A stretch of 64,000 nt of DNA from Pieris napi (taxonomy: Eukaryota; Arthropoda; Insecta; Lepidoptera; Pieridae): contig NC_062250.1 of NCBI RefSeq assembly GCF_905475465.1, forward strand, positions 4,548,501-4,612,500, given 5' to 3'. The translations under genes were made by a program, and so were the position numbers. This document shows positions 32,125 through 44,910 of this stretch, in pieces. Numbering within the stretch: position 1 is the first letter of the stretch; every line of letters begins with the position of its first letter. The notes beneath the pieces were generated by a model, which ran no database searches, had not been told where the DNA came from, and saw only the letters and a list, made by a program, of their open reading frames with translations.

Positions 32125-32490
32125 AAATAAATCAGTGGCGCTACAACCTTTTTTAGGTCTGGGCGTCAGATTTTAGTTTTTATGATCATCTGTCAATCTA
32201 ATAGGCAAGTAGGTTCCTGTGCCAAACACGCCGTCGACTTTTTGGGTAGGTATCCTTACGATGTTTTCCTTCACCCTTGGAGCGAATTTTAAAAGCGCAC
32301 TTAGTAAGAAATTCCATTGACACAGCCGGGGTTCGAACCTACGACCTCAGGGATGAGGATCGACCGCTTTAACCACTAAGCCAATACAGCTCATCTATTT
32401 ATCATTATAGTATAAAAATCAGCGGCGCTACAACCTCTTAAGTCAGGGCCTGGATTTCTGTATTTGTTTTGTGATTATTTATACTATATT
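32125..32490 (-). repeat. Two adjacent tRNA-headed SINE copies, one truncated
   Basis: A near-complete copy (32125-32393) carries, on the minus strand, GGTTCGAACCCCGGCTGTG (B box) and the complement of CGATGTTTTCCTTCACC. Immediately after it a second copy starts again with ATCAGCGGCGCTACAACCTC (32416) and breaks off near 32490. Same family as 12875. Confidence 0.7.
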
Positions 32491-35400
32491 ATCTGTTCAT
32501 ATGACATAAACGAGTTTATATATATTATAAATTTCTGTATAATACTACCGGATCCGACAGACGTTGTTCTGTACCGTGTTCATACAAAAAAAAATCTACT
32601 CATCACTTGAACACACAAAAATTCTGCCGATTTGTGAATCTAAACAATCATATACATTCTAAGAAAAAATCCCAAAAATTTAAGAAGAGTTCAGTAACAT
32701 ACATACATATAGTAGAATTATATATATAAAGATATCTCCGGCTTTGATTTTATATTTTACCAACTGACCCGTTGTTTTTCCATATAAATTATTTATATCG
32801 CCTTGAAGATTATAACAGTAATACTATAGCTATAAATGGTGTTTAAATTAAGTGTAGAAATTAAGATTTATATGTACTTATTCATTATTTATATAAATTA
32901 TTTAAAAAAAATTAAAACGCCCTAACACTTAATAGAAACAAAATTAATAAACGGCCTACCGTTTCGGACTAGTTTAATGTATAACCTTTAAATAATCTAT
33001 TTAAAGTTTTAACGACGCAACATTTCTTTATTCCGTAACTAAAACTATAAAATGACGTAATACCGAAACTTAGATCTATAATAATTAATTGTGAATAATG
33101 TATTCCGTCCCTTGGTCCGTTGTCACACTGACCTCTATATTAAGGTTACTCTGATTGCCTCAAAATGGCAGGTGTATAGCATGCGACACAACACCTTGCT
33201 ATTTCATCTCGTAATTTGCAAAAATTAAATCACTATAAATATTTATATGCTATAGTAAATTGAAAAATTATCTGTGAATGACAACTCTTTATTTAAAAAT
33301 ATTCCTGTTATAACAATTATTTATTTATTTATTTCTATATAATATATATAATAGCTATTTATAATCACAAACAGTTAAAAATATAGCCAGAGATGGAATA
33401 CATAATATTTAACTATAAAAAATTTACATAAGGGAACCAACAATATAAATTATTCAATACATTTATCTAAGTTGTACCTAATTTGGCTGTGTTGTGTGAT
33501 GGTGTAAAAGTGTAATTAAGTACGTGAAGGTGTGTATTTAATTACAATATTGTAGATCTACATTCATATTGACACATATTTCAATTCCTTTTTCAAAATA
33601 ATGACTTGAATTTACAAAATCTAAAATTAATACAATTAAAAATAACCTATGATTCAGGATTCATGTCTGGTCTAAGTATGGATCTTAATGTATTTGAAAA
33701 CTGGAATCTCCCGGCGTCAGGTTATAGGCAGGTGTGTTGGCATGCGTCGTAGAATGTGCCACCGTGACGTCACAAGTGCGATTAATATGGCATAGAGCAT
33801 AGAAACAAACTCTTACATTTTTAATAAATGGAAACATTCAATTTATATTTCTTATAAATAATCAATCAACATACTTTTGTTAACGAATCTTATATGTTAA
33901 TAAATCTTATATACGATATAATATTATTATTATATATATGTACTTATATACTTACGAATTTTTATTAAATTTATTAATGCAATATGTATATTATAAATTT
34001 AATTAATGGTTTTATATAAATACTAAACTCTCCACTCGCCATTCTAACGCCATCTATAAACTACCCTTAACAGAGCGGAACTAATATCGATAAAATGTAA
34101 CAACCCCGTCAAATGTTTCCCTATAAATCATCTAGATGGCGGTACCCTTTTAGCGTTGAGTTCTTTGAAAATGTCATATTATTATGATATAGTTTTAGTA
34201 ATATAGTACTTCTGTATGTTTCTAAATTATACCTACTATAATTCTAAAGATTGGCTTTCGCTAAAAAATCATAGCAGCGTCAAGTATTAAAAGTTTTAGA
34301 AAACATGGATTTGAAAAGAAATTGAAATTAACTAATTAATTACTTTATAGTTTTACGAAAGACAAATGAATTAAATATATAATTAAATGAAATATTCAAG
34401 ACTAGGCGGTATGGTCGAAAGACTATAGCCTGCGCCATGGGCGAAAAAAAAAAGTTTTAGTATAAAGTCATGTGAATTGTGAATAATATGATAATCGAAT
34501 CATAACATGAAAGACAAACGGCCAAGTAACCACTCTGTTATCGAACCTCTTTCATTAAAATGCGCCTTCGATGCAATTACGTTGTCTTTGCTAAATTTAT
34601 CGACATACTCAATAACCATACAACTTTGTCATTCGTCACGGACCTTTACCTGCAAAAATTTTATCAACGTCAAGATAATAAAAACTATAAAGGTTATGTT
34701 GTGTGCGCAGTGATATCAAAAATATTTTGTTTAAGTCACGAGATACGAGCTTTACAAATGATATAAGCGCGTCAACCGACGCAGACGGATTCCGATTGTC
34801 ACGGAAACAAACGGTTTACGACGTTTCGCCCTCTAAATTACGGATAGCCACGGCCATAACTTCTCTAGGGTCCGCAACGTATCATTTGCGGAATAAAAAT
34901 ACATGCTTCTTTATCTATACGGGTATTAGCGTAGATTGGCGTAAAGTTTAAGCTGTAATTTCGCGTTTGCTGACACAGACTACATAATTGCAATTCCACA
35001 TATATCACGCTTGCGTAGTTAAAGAGTATAATTCGCGTAATTTATAGGATGCGGTGAGAGTAGCAGTAGTTAATAGCTATGGACCACGCGACTCAAAGTC
35101 TATGTAGACATTCAATGGGAGCATCGATGGACAGTCGAGAGCACAAGGCCTGCGGCGAACCTCGCTCTCTGCAGTCAAATCAACGACAAATTGATGCTAT
35201 CATTATCTGCATATTTACATACAATTATAGTAGTGCTTTACAAGATTGTACTGTATCATTTCAATGTCACAAATTTTCGATTCCTTGCGGCGTTTTAGTG
35301 TTTGCACAAGTTGATACGAATTGGATCTTGAGGTCCAACAGTTTGTGCTCGTCTTCTATAATTAGCGCATGCGCACAGAACTTTCTCTGGCTCATTATTG

Positions 35401-35825
35401 TTTTTTTATGCTAATTAATGCAATAAATTTCAATAGGACTGTACTTCAAATAGTTGGGTAGTGAACATTGTGGCAATTTTATTTATTGGCTGTACGAACT
35501 TGCGAGATAATCCTCGCTGCTTTTATTTTAATTCCTCATTATTCATTTATCAAACAAATAGCATTCCTGCATCGGGAAAGCATCTTTGAAATCCACAAAC
35601 AAGTCCTATTTCGTATAATTAATTGAATACTTCTTTATAAAGCTGTTAATTTATTATCATTGCACGTTAACATTTTTATCCATTTCTTTAATTTACAATG
35701 CTATGCAAATACCACGGTATGGACAATCCTAGGATATTTTAAAATCGCTGGATTTTTAAGTCTGAACGATTTTATTTCAATTAAGTCTTAATAATACAAA
35801 ATACTGTAGGCACAGAGTAATTAAT
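32491..35825. other. AT-rich non-coding stretch with a few promoter-like words
   Basis: No gene is recognised. A perfect CRE palindrome TGACGTCA lies at about 33764-33771. GCGCATGCGC at 35365-35374 is an NRF1/EWG-type palindrome. Overlapping frames of 68-111 residues at 34507-35414 have no domain. The last (35079-35414) starts at ATG in a somewhat GC-richer stretch and cannot be excluded as a gene. Confidence 0.35.
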
Positions 35826-35980
35826 GTCAAAGTCAAAATCATTTATTCATATAGGCAACACAATGCATGAACGTCAAAAAGAAATATACATTATACATTT
35901 ACTGCCAGTTCTCAAATCAAGGGCGTAGAACGGAAGAGAAGAACTGGCAATAAACTCTCCGCCACTATTTTTTGTGTGAC
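35826..35980 (-). repeat. LINE 3' tail fragment, ACTGCCAGTTCT family
   Basis: It contains AAAATCATTTATTCATATAG, GAACGTCAAAAAGAAATATA, TTTACTGCCAGTTCTCAA and ACTGGCAATAAACTCTCCGC. A second copy lies at 52550-52710. The TTTATT-like words at the start suggest that the sense strand is minus, with a poly(A) signal. Confidence 0.6.
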
Positions 35981-37230
35981 CAATGTGACCTGTCATTAAC
36001 ATCTTTAATTGGTTTACGACGTCCTCTTTAATCCAAATCGATTTCTTGTACGCAACACTCGGCTTAATTTAAGTAACTTAAATTAGAGGACATAAAAATT
36101 AATCTTACTTAAGGTGCAACTAATTGACATTAAATGCTATAAAAAGTTTAAATACTCACCCGAATCGGCAAGGTTTGATTTAAAAACTCGAAAGCGGAAT
36201 CTTCAGTTTTAAATTAATCTTATTTGTTATAATTAGTAGGGCTTTAAAACAGGTGTGTGAAATTTACCAACTTTCTATGATGGACCAGTTTAAGACTGTC
36301 ACAGGTCCGCTTTGAGTTGCTACTGATTATAAACAACGTAATAAATTAATTCCACCAAACCTATACAACGATTACGAAAATGAATTTTTAGTTAATTACA
36401 TAAACGCCTCGAAGAATTTATCGGTTTAGCAATAATAAGGGAAGTATAATTTTAAGGAATTTTAGAAATCCAATCGATGTATCGATCTCATCTGATTATT
36501 AATTAATAAGCTGATAGCACGTAGGTGGTCCAAATAAAATCGTATTTATGACAAACAAAAACCTTACGAAACATTATACATATTTGACTTAATTTGATTG
36601 CGCAATTTCCGAGAACGTATTAGTTTTAAATTAATTTTCGCACATCGCTTTCTAATGCCATCCTATCAGAGAAAGTTCTGATGGGAAAAAACACGCAACA
36701 TAATACGAAATATGTGTTAAACGTACATACCATAGCACACTTTCACTGTTCTAAACTTGCCTATTGTTGTACAAGAGTCTGTGATTGGTGCCAGGAAGTC
36801 TGTGTGCCTACTCGCCGCTCCAATCACAGCTGTAGGTTCTAGTTAGACGCGCATAGATATTTGCAAGCATTCATAGACCGGTCGTGGTTGGTGCGCTTGG
36901 ATTTTCTATTTATTACAATTTCGCACGCGTTCTAAGCTTTATATGTTTACAAGTATTTGCTGTAATACTTTAAAAAACATATAAAGTGTTATTGAATGAC
37001 CTATCTTCTTATTGGGACGTGCTAGGTATCTTATTAGAAACTGGGTTATGAAGTAGTATACATTTTAAACGCTCTTACCTTCGCATCCTAGTTACGTGTA
37101 GAGCATACACTCTTAACGTAAAACACTCCTTTTGTAAAACGTTACGATGCGGGGCGGGGATTGAATTACGTGTTATTGTTAATATTATTTTCGATTTTCC
37201 AGTACTTTACACCACATAATGGTAACTTTT
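35981..37230. other. Non-coding stretch
   Basis: No gene is recognised. Around 36782-36830 two CCAAT-type words in opposite orientation (GTGATTGG and CCAATCAC) are ~44 bp apart. Confidence 0.35.
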
Positions 37231-37347
37231 AGGTATAAAGAGCCACTGGATGGTCACGAAACGTTTTACTATTGGGCACAGAAAAACGTTACGGCGCGTT
37301 ACATGGAGGAAACGAAACTTCCTTTGAGGAAAACAACTGTAGTTTAA
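37231..37347 (+). other. Protein-like open segment after an acceptor-like site
   Basis: After ACTTTTAG (acceptor-like), 38 codons read RYKEPLDGHETFYYWAQKNV and continue to a stop at 37345. The composition looks protein-like, without the A/T-driven codons of nearby frames. There is no recognised domain, and no upstream exon was found. An overlapping frame is also open, which weakens the case. Confidence 0.2.
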
Positions 37348-40310
37348 TTTGAGCTTGGTTTAAGCCGCGCCTATAAATACATACTTACCAGTTAATTATA
37401 ATAAATAGTCAAATCGGACACCTTTTTACGACGTCTAGACAACATACAGGACACACCCACTTCGTTTCCAATCAACCAAGTGTTAATAGTATAATTATTC
37501 ATTTCGTATTGGAGGTAATTATTGGAATTAATGGATTTTGATTTCGAAATATGTTTCCTCCTACTAATCGTAACTATATCTTGCGAAAGTGTTTGTACTC
37601 ATGTATGTATCAAACCAATTGTTATTTCTACGGGTCGTATTTTGTTTTGTTGGTGTGGAATTAAATTGGTCCTCGAAGTACGTCCGAGATAATATATGTA
37701 TGCTTAGGACACAAATAAACTCATTGTGACGCATTTTTATATAGAGGTATGTAAACAGATATCTCAATAAGAAAAAGGGTTTATTATATTTACAATCTGG
37801 CTTCTATATTCTCAATGTGACTGTACTAGGCAAGGCTGTACATTTTGCTCACTCAGACGTATTTAGTTTTATAAGCGTGGCGATTTCCTAAATCGTCGGA
37901 GTAGGTATACTATACGCCATACGTAGGCGCTCTCGTCAACTGTTACATAGCCATTAACATTTCAATATTTCGCTTTTTTTCTATTGTTGTACGCGAGTGG
38001 TTAATACAGAGTAAAACTAAAAGCCTCTATTATTTAAAACATACCGGTGATCCGTACAGTGACATTAGTTTTTGAATTTTCAAGTCAATCTATTAATTTT
38101 GGTAATCACAGTTGCATTGGTAAAGGATGTGTTAGAAAAATCAAACATAAAAACATATATTACTATTCAAAATAAAGATTGGATCCTACTGAGTCTACCG
38201 GATACTGGGCATTCCCGAAGGTCGAGGTCGTGGGTCGCTAGAACATATTCTCTAAACGAGTTTCCTCATCGGTATTTTTGCTATCATGTTTAGAATGCTG
38301 TAGCTACTACCGCGCACGCTACCAGCGAAGTACCTACTGTTTTTTGCACCATACACCGCAGGAACAGCATAGACGGTACATATCCATTATGTATGACTTA
38401 AATAGGAGTCAATTACGTATATATCATACGGATGTTCGATTTGTAGCGCATCAATATTACTATTTATTTAATCCAATAAGTTGCCATTACCTCATTACTT
38501 TATCACCCCATTGTGGCAAGTTTTCACACTTATATTACATAAAAAAATAATACTGCTATGAAGCTGTAGGCAATAAAACAGATGTTGAAATATATATTAA
38601 GCGAATAAGAATATATGAACATCGGAATCTTACTAGATTTTATATTCTGGTGTAGAATTCCGACAGGATATTAAAACTTATAAGAACTGTCAGATACTAA
38701 TACTACCTATTGAAATATGTATCTTGTTAGTTCTACTACTCTATTTATGACTATAAGAACTTCGACAGATTTGCTTTTTCTTATAGGAATTTAATTCAAA
38801 TTTAAAACTTGTCATATCATATAAGAAAATCGCCAACAATTTTCAAAATTATTTACGACTATTCATTTGATAAAAAATTGTGCAAGAAATGCAAGCAGCT
38901 CTCGAGATGGGTTTTTATATACTCGATATATAAGATTTTTGCAGAGAACAGAAGGCATTCCTGAAAATATGAAACTATTTTAACCATTTACAGGTTTTGC
39001 AATCACAGAATAAGGTCCTCCGTAGTAGATATGGTTTATTTTCCAAATTCCCGAAAGCATTTCAACATCTCACAAGTATTGCACTTGCGAAACATTCTCC
39101 TTCCTTCAGGGTATCTTCAATCTCTCCCCTAATTCATAGGTAGCCCTGAACCCCCTACTCCACCATCTTGCGGGCTACCTTCGGCCCAATTAACCACGTA
39201 ACTGCTAGTTCTTCTATAAAGGCAAGAAGGTTGTCTGCGCCCGGCAAACGTCATAAGACAGATGTTAAAAATATATTGAACTTTTACGTTCCTTGTTTAC
39301 CTACACCGTCCACCCATTCATTATTTATAAAATACTAGTTGAAATTGAAGGTTACGTAGTAAGAGATTACTTAATAAATCCAATCTTAGAGATACTTTAA
39401 AGACTTTAGCAGAAAAAGTTAATTTACAATGTCTCAAAAAGATAACCCTCTTGTTTTGTATTCAGAACGCACGATGATTGTGCTTCCGAATTGTTCCAGG
39501 AGGGTCGGAACTTTTACTTTTTAAATAAAAAACAAAAGCTATGGAATTGTCACGTAGCGATAATTTTGGTGTCATTATGTTGAACGTGTGATAATCTGTG
39601 TTAAGTTGGCGCCGGATTTTTATTGTTCGCCACGGTCGGTAGCATCTTCATATTTACGTGATTTGTTTTTAAAAAACTCTTTGTTTTTTATACTTTTGAG
39701 GTTTTTATATTTATAGCAAATTTATTTAAATGCAACGTATTTTTTTCTGCTAAATCCAATAAAATGTACATTAAGTTTCTTAAAGACCCTTTTTCACATG
39801 TTTTTGTATAATATTTTATATAAAGTGTATTATTAAAAATTAAAAAAGATTTTATTATTGATTGAGTGGTACCCGTTCTTTATTTCATTAATGCATAATG
39901 ATAAACAGATTTGTGGTTTACATGTTGACAAGTAATCAGTACATTAACTGTCTATGGTTAACCATAGACATGGTCAGATCTAGATATTTGATAACATAAC
40001 AACATTGCATATTTAATATATCAAGACTCATTTTATTCTGGAGCGTTGCTTTAAATTTCATTATCTTAACAAGATTTTTTACTTTGTATGGTAATAAAGG
40101 ACAACTTTAGTAAGTGATGGGCCATAGACAAGATCAAATATCTTATACTACTAACACTAATGAACGTAGGTCTGTGTTGCCTGTATCATGATTTTTCTTT
40201 TGTCAAAATAAACACATAATTTAGTGCTTAACAACTTTATTAAGTATGGTAGATAATAAAATTGACAAGCTAGGATCAAATTATAAAGGATTACATTGGT
40301 ATTCGGGGTC
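37348..40310. other. Non-coding stretch with a 22-bp palindrome
   Basis: No gene is recognised. TGTCTATGGTTAACCATAGA plus CA at 39949-39970 is a perfect palindrome. The 73- and 90-residue frames at 38072-38293 and 38278-38550 show no domain. Confidence 0.4.
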
Positions 40311-40442
40311 TTAAGCCAATTCAACTTAGTCCTTCAAGAAAAGAGCCTACAAATTCTCACTTTTCGCAATGTGAGAGTCCATGGGTATCACTTAACATCA
40401 GGTGAACCTCCTGCCCCTTTGCCTCTACTTTACATATGAAAA
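40311..40442 (+). repeat. Short interspersed repeat, GGCCGGCAACGCAC family, diverged
   Basis: It contains CCAATTCAACTTAGTCCTTC, AAGAAAAGAGCCTACAAATTC, GAGAGTCCATGGGTATCAC and CATCAGGTGAACCTCCTGCC. The GGCCGGCAACGCAC core itself is eroded. Confidence 0.6.
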
Positions 40443-42700
40443 ATGGTGCGTGTACTTATGTACGCGCGTAAGAAGTTATACTTCTTTGGCTTTCTTTATT
40501 TTTTTTAAATATTAAATAATTAATAGTAAATATTTAGCGTTAATAATTTAACAATATTTAATATTTAGTATATTATTCAATTATTAATTAATATTAATTA
40601 ATATTAATAATAATCATTTTATTATATTATTAATTCAATTTAATAACTAGGTATGTTTCATAACCTTTTAACTAAGTAACAATAGGTCTTTGTGAAAAAC
40701 CATTGCTAAATTTCTTTGAAAAAATAATTAAAACTCCTTTATTTGTTTAAAAGGTACTACAAATGTCATTATGGTCATTCAAAATTCTTGGCATAGCTGC
40801 TAACGTCACGCATATTCTATTTTGCTTGTAGACTGTCTTATTCCCATCTCGCTCGCGCACGCTCGGCGCCCATACTGATAATATTGTGTCACAGTGCGCG
40901 CGCATCGTAAAATTTCACTCTCATAAATTTTTCATAACGCGCCTAAAGAAGTATAACTTCAAAAACGTACTCTTAAGCATTTCAAAAGTGTACAAAACAA
41001 GAACTACAAGATATTTTTGTTATTTAAGGACAATTAATTAACATGGTAACTGTGGTGTGGATAAGATAAAATCATCATGCAACATTCTATGTCACAATTT
41101 ACTATTTAGCCCTTAAGACCGTTGCTTATTATTTCCAATAGCTATTCAGAAATCTCTTTTAAGAATCAAACCTTTCCTTTATTTATCGCTTTTGAAATTT
41201 GATATTACTTCGATTGGTAATTAGTTGTCTACTTAGCTGTTAAATTTATGTTCACCACATTTTAATAGTTTCTCAATTGATGCCTTCTATCGCTCAATCA
41301 GATGTTACTAGTAGCCATAACCGTTAATAATTAATAAATCCCTTCAAATCTATGTATCGGCTTCATTAGTGAGCAAGAAAGTTAAATACTGATTAAAATT
41401 AGTTCCCGGAAATTAAAATTATAACCGGTTGTGTGGATGAATTATCGATGTAAAAGATTCGATTTCATATGTAATGGCGCTACCATCCTACATGGATTTT
41501 GACAAATCGTTTTCTAGATACCTTTCTGCGCATGACACATTTTACATGCAAAAGCTTGAAGCTTCTTTGTATATACTATATACTTTTATATCCCAGAACC
41601 AACATTGGGTTCCGTGAGCCTCTTCACAGGATGTGTTCTACCTAGGATTGCAAGCCACTCAAAGCCACATTCGCCACTAATATCGACCCTTTTTCGCACT
41701 CCTCTACTGCTTAATATAAGATTAAGTTAAAACTATTAATGTCCTAAGTATCTTTCTTGTTTATTATAGCTACTAGTTTGTTCCTAATTTATAAATTTTG
41801 TTAATGTTTTGTCTTGTTTTGCTTTGTATTATATTTTTTATCAGTGAAACTTTTTGTGGATATGTCCAATATGCTTATGCTTGTTTTAATTTAATTTTAT
41901 TTTTTTACTGTATAGATTTGTATCGATTTAGTTTCCTTAATAAATAAATAAATATGTATATCTTTTCTTTGGCTAATTCCCCGACTAAATTATCGTAGGA
42001 GATAAGTTACTTATGTGCGTAAAGATATTATTAATAGCATTTGTAACAAGTATAATTAAATACTACTTATTTCAGTTCACAACTTTTTAAATAATACATT
42101 TTTAGAAAGATGTCTTTGAGCTTTTGTTCAATATTATTTCTTTGAAGTTGTCTGTGTTTGTTTGTTTGTTTGTTTTATGTTCATTCCTATGATTTGTTCA
42201 GTGCAGTACCTGTCGTAGCCATACCTCGGACAGTCGGTCGGGACATTTAATTCCGTCTTCAGCTGTATTGTAAGAACAGGTTGCATATTGCTTAACTCTG
42301 AATCTGTGAAGATAAGTTGAAAATCCACCGTGACCTGTCAACATCTGTGTGATCAGTCCCGTACGTTTTATTTCTTTAACTATTGAATAGGCGGACGAGG
42401 CCGCGTTTTAAAACCTAATTGTGTATGTAAGTCACCAAAGTTTCGTCTTATCGTAATTGATAAATTGTGAAACAAAAAGTCGCTAAATTATCAAAGTAAC
42501 AATTTCAAACCTATATTTTTTTTGTTACATTTGTATCACGTATTTATAATTGCAACAATCAATATACGATTGACAATAGTTAATTTGAAGATAATGTGCC
42601 ACGTGATTTCATTCACCGAGGCTATAGTAAGTCCTAAGCTGTCGGTCATTGAACTGTCCCGATAAATTCCGTATGAATTAATCAGTCAGCAAGAAACATT
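40443..42700. other. AT-rich non-coding stretch
   Basis: No gene is recognised. Positions 40500-40640 are very AT-rich, with repeated AATTAATATTAAT words. A (GTTT)n run at ~42156-42175 is a short microsatellite; the 64-residue frame at 42134-42328 overlaps it. Confidence 0.4.
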
Positions 42701-42702
42701 TA

Positions 42703-42939
42703 GGGTCTGTTTCACAATGAACGGATAAGTTCTACATGAGTTCCAAGTTAGCTATTTATTACTTATTGGTAGGATAAACACTATTGTTGCGTTTCACGAC
42801 TGTCAGATAGCGCTATTGGTCACATAAAGTACATCATAAGCTATGAGTCCGATGAATATCAAATAGCACAATTTATCTTACAAATAATTTGTGTTGCATA
42901 GCTATTTGGTAGTTTATCCATACATTGTGAAACAGACCC
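42703..42939. mobile_element. 237-bp MITE with TA target duplication
   Basis: The left end is GGGTCTGTTTCACAATG (42703-42719) and the right end is its exact complement (42923-42939). TA flanks both sides (42701-42702 and 42940-42941). There is no coding content. Size, ends and TA duplication fit a Tc1/mariner-type miniature element. The 17-bp ends are identical, which suggests limited age. Confidence 0.85.
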
Positions 42940-42941
42940 TA

Positions 42942-43995
42942 AATCGATCGGGCTGAATTTGATTTGGCAAATAACATATGTACGTAAAAGTTTTAGAATT
43001 ACACAGTATTTCAGTATAGTTTTAATATTAAGTGTTTGTTAGTCTATGGAAAAAGATGCGAAGGCTTGTCATTTGAATTTTTACAAGAGATTAATGAATT
43101 GTTTTGAAGTGTTATTTCTATAATTATTTCAGGTATTTGATTAATTATTCATTAATTTACTTGTTTTCAGAATAAATATATAGTTATTTCAGCAACACAT
43201 TGGAGTTTCATTTAACAAATATATTTTCATTTTCTTTGTTTAATTTAATTTATCTTACAACGCGTTTAATAACGAAACTAATAGGTAGATACGTATTATT
43301 GGTATTTTTGCCGTCCAACAATCAATATTTTATTTATTTCAAAAATAAATATTGGTAAAAGATAAAATAATTAAAGGTACTTAAGCTGAATTACAGCCCT
43401 TAAAAATATTGTTTATATTTTAAATTATCGAGTCAGAAGCCAAAATAATTGCGAGATTAAACATTTACATTGTTGAGAAAAACTTGCGCCTCTTTAAATC
43501 TTATAGGACCAAAATGAAGTTTAAATAATCATGAACCTAATTAGCAATCTTACGTTTTACGATACAATAAATAAATAAAATCGGGATCTATTTTCCGTTC
43601 GCTTCAGAACTGTCTCGCCGGTTTTTGTTTGATGTGATGAAGACATCCTGGCTAATTAAAGCGTACCTTCAAACATTAATATGTATGAGTAAGTCCATGC
43701 CGTACTTAGAGTCGTTCATTAAGAGTTAACGAATGCTTAAGCCAAGTAAAAAAATAATAATTAAGTTTTGTGTTCTATATGTACACGTGTATAGACGCGA
43801 AACGCAAACGAATAAACTTGTTTATCGAAACCATATCTTAAAAATATAATTATGTAATCTCGATATTTATAAGTGAACTAATCAAGTTGAGTTGAACGTT
43901 ACTTTATATTGAATTCTTGTATTCCTTAATACATACGATAGATATTTTTCTGACTATTTTATCAAAGCTTGCAGTATTAGTTGTGCTACTCACTG
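42942..43995. other. AT-rich non-coding stretch
   Basis: No gene, repeat or strong structure is recognised. Confidence 0.4.
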
Positions 43996-43999
43996 ATGT

Positions 44000-44230
44000 A
44001 TTTCCGAATCAATCCGACCTTCCTTCAAGAAAAGGATCAATTTTCTTTCCGGCAACGTACTCACGAGCCCTATGGCAGTATCCATAAGAAGCGGTATTGC
44101 TTGAGCCTCCAGCTAATTTTTTTATAGAATAGGGGTCAAACGAGACACCAAAAAACGGCAGTAATCGCAGCGCATCGATACCTATTTTAGTGGGTGCGTT
44201 GCCGGCCTTTGCGGGAGTTTGACCCTGTTT
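44000..44230. repeat. Two fragments of the GGCCGGCAACGCAC repeat, head to head
   Basis: A plus-strand piece (about 44000-44140) contains CCGAATCAATCCGACCTTCC, TCAAGAAAAGGATC and TTCCGGCAACGTACTCACG. A minus-strand fragment follows (about 44140-44225), with GGGTGCGTTGCCGGCCTTTG. The minus open frame 44009-44239 is produced by these repeats. Confidence 0.55.
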
Positions 44231-44729
44231 TATAAACAAAATAAATTGATAATAATTTCATCGGGCATCGAACCGATTCCCGAGTTGTGCGTTGATGTCT
44301 AGTCCCTAGAGGTAGTAGTTAGATTTCATAATGTTCCAGAAAATTTAAATTCAGTACCATCTCATTATGGTCATTACTTAAAAATTCGATTTAAGTATGT
44401 TACAATATCATTAATCATTCCAATAAAATATTAATACAAAAGCGTTGAAATTAATCCGTATAATGCACATTGATCCAACAAAAAAATTCAAATGCTTCGA
44501 AATCGATAAAATGGCAGTCAATTAAAGTGATCTGACCACAGGAGGCCTATCTATTAGGGATATGAGTCTCTTTAAATAATGTGAATTATACTTTATCGTA
44601 TTGAAATACTAAAATTACATTCAAAGCTTTTTTACATTGTCTTATGAATTTGTTAAAGTACTGAAGAATAATTCATGAAATTACAATCAATTTTCATGAC
44701 ACATCTAGGTAAATACTTACTTAAGATTG

Positions 44730-44910
44730 TTTTTTTTTTTTTATAGAACGGGGGGCAAACGGGCAGGAGGCTCACCTGATGTTAAGTGATATCGCCGCCC
44801 ATGGACACTCTCAATGCCAGATGGCTCGCGAGTGCGTTGCCGGCCTTTTAAGAATTGGTACGCTCTTTTCTTGAAGGACCCTAAGTCGAATTGGTTCGGA
44901 AATACTTCAG
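44730..44910 (-). repeat. Short interspersed repeat, GGCCGGCAACGCAC family, best copy
   Basis: This copy has all blocks in order on the minus strand: CCGAACCAATTCGACTTAGG, GTCCTTCAAGAAAAGAGCG, GGCCGGCAACGCACTCGCG, GAGAGTGTCCATGGGCGGC and CATCAGGTGAGCCTCCTGCC. It ends in TTCTATAA and a poly-A run, so it resembles a SINE with an A tail. Confidence 0.7.

Noticed and set aside
34507..34951. Three overlapping 68-82 residue frames
   Set aside because: Three frames open at once in one short interval is typical of chance in this composition. No domain is seen in any of them.
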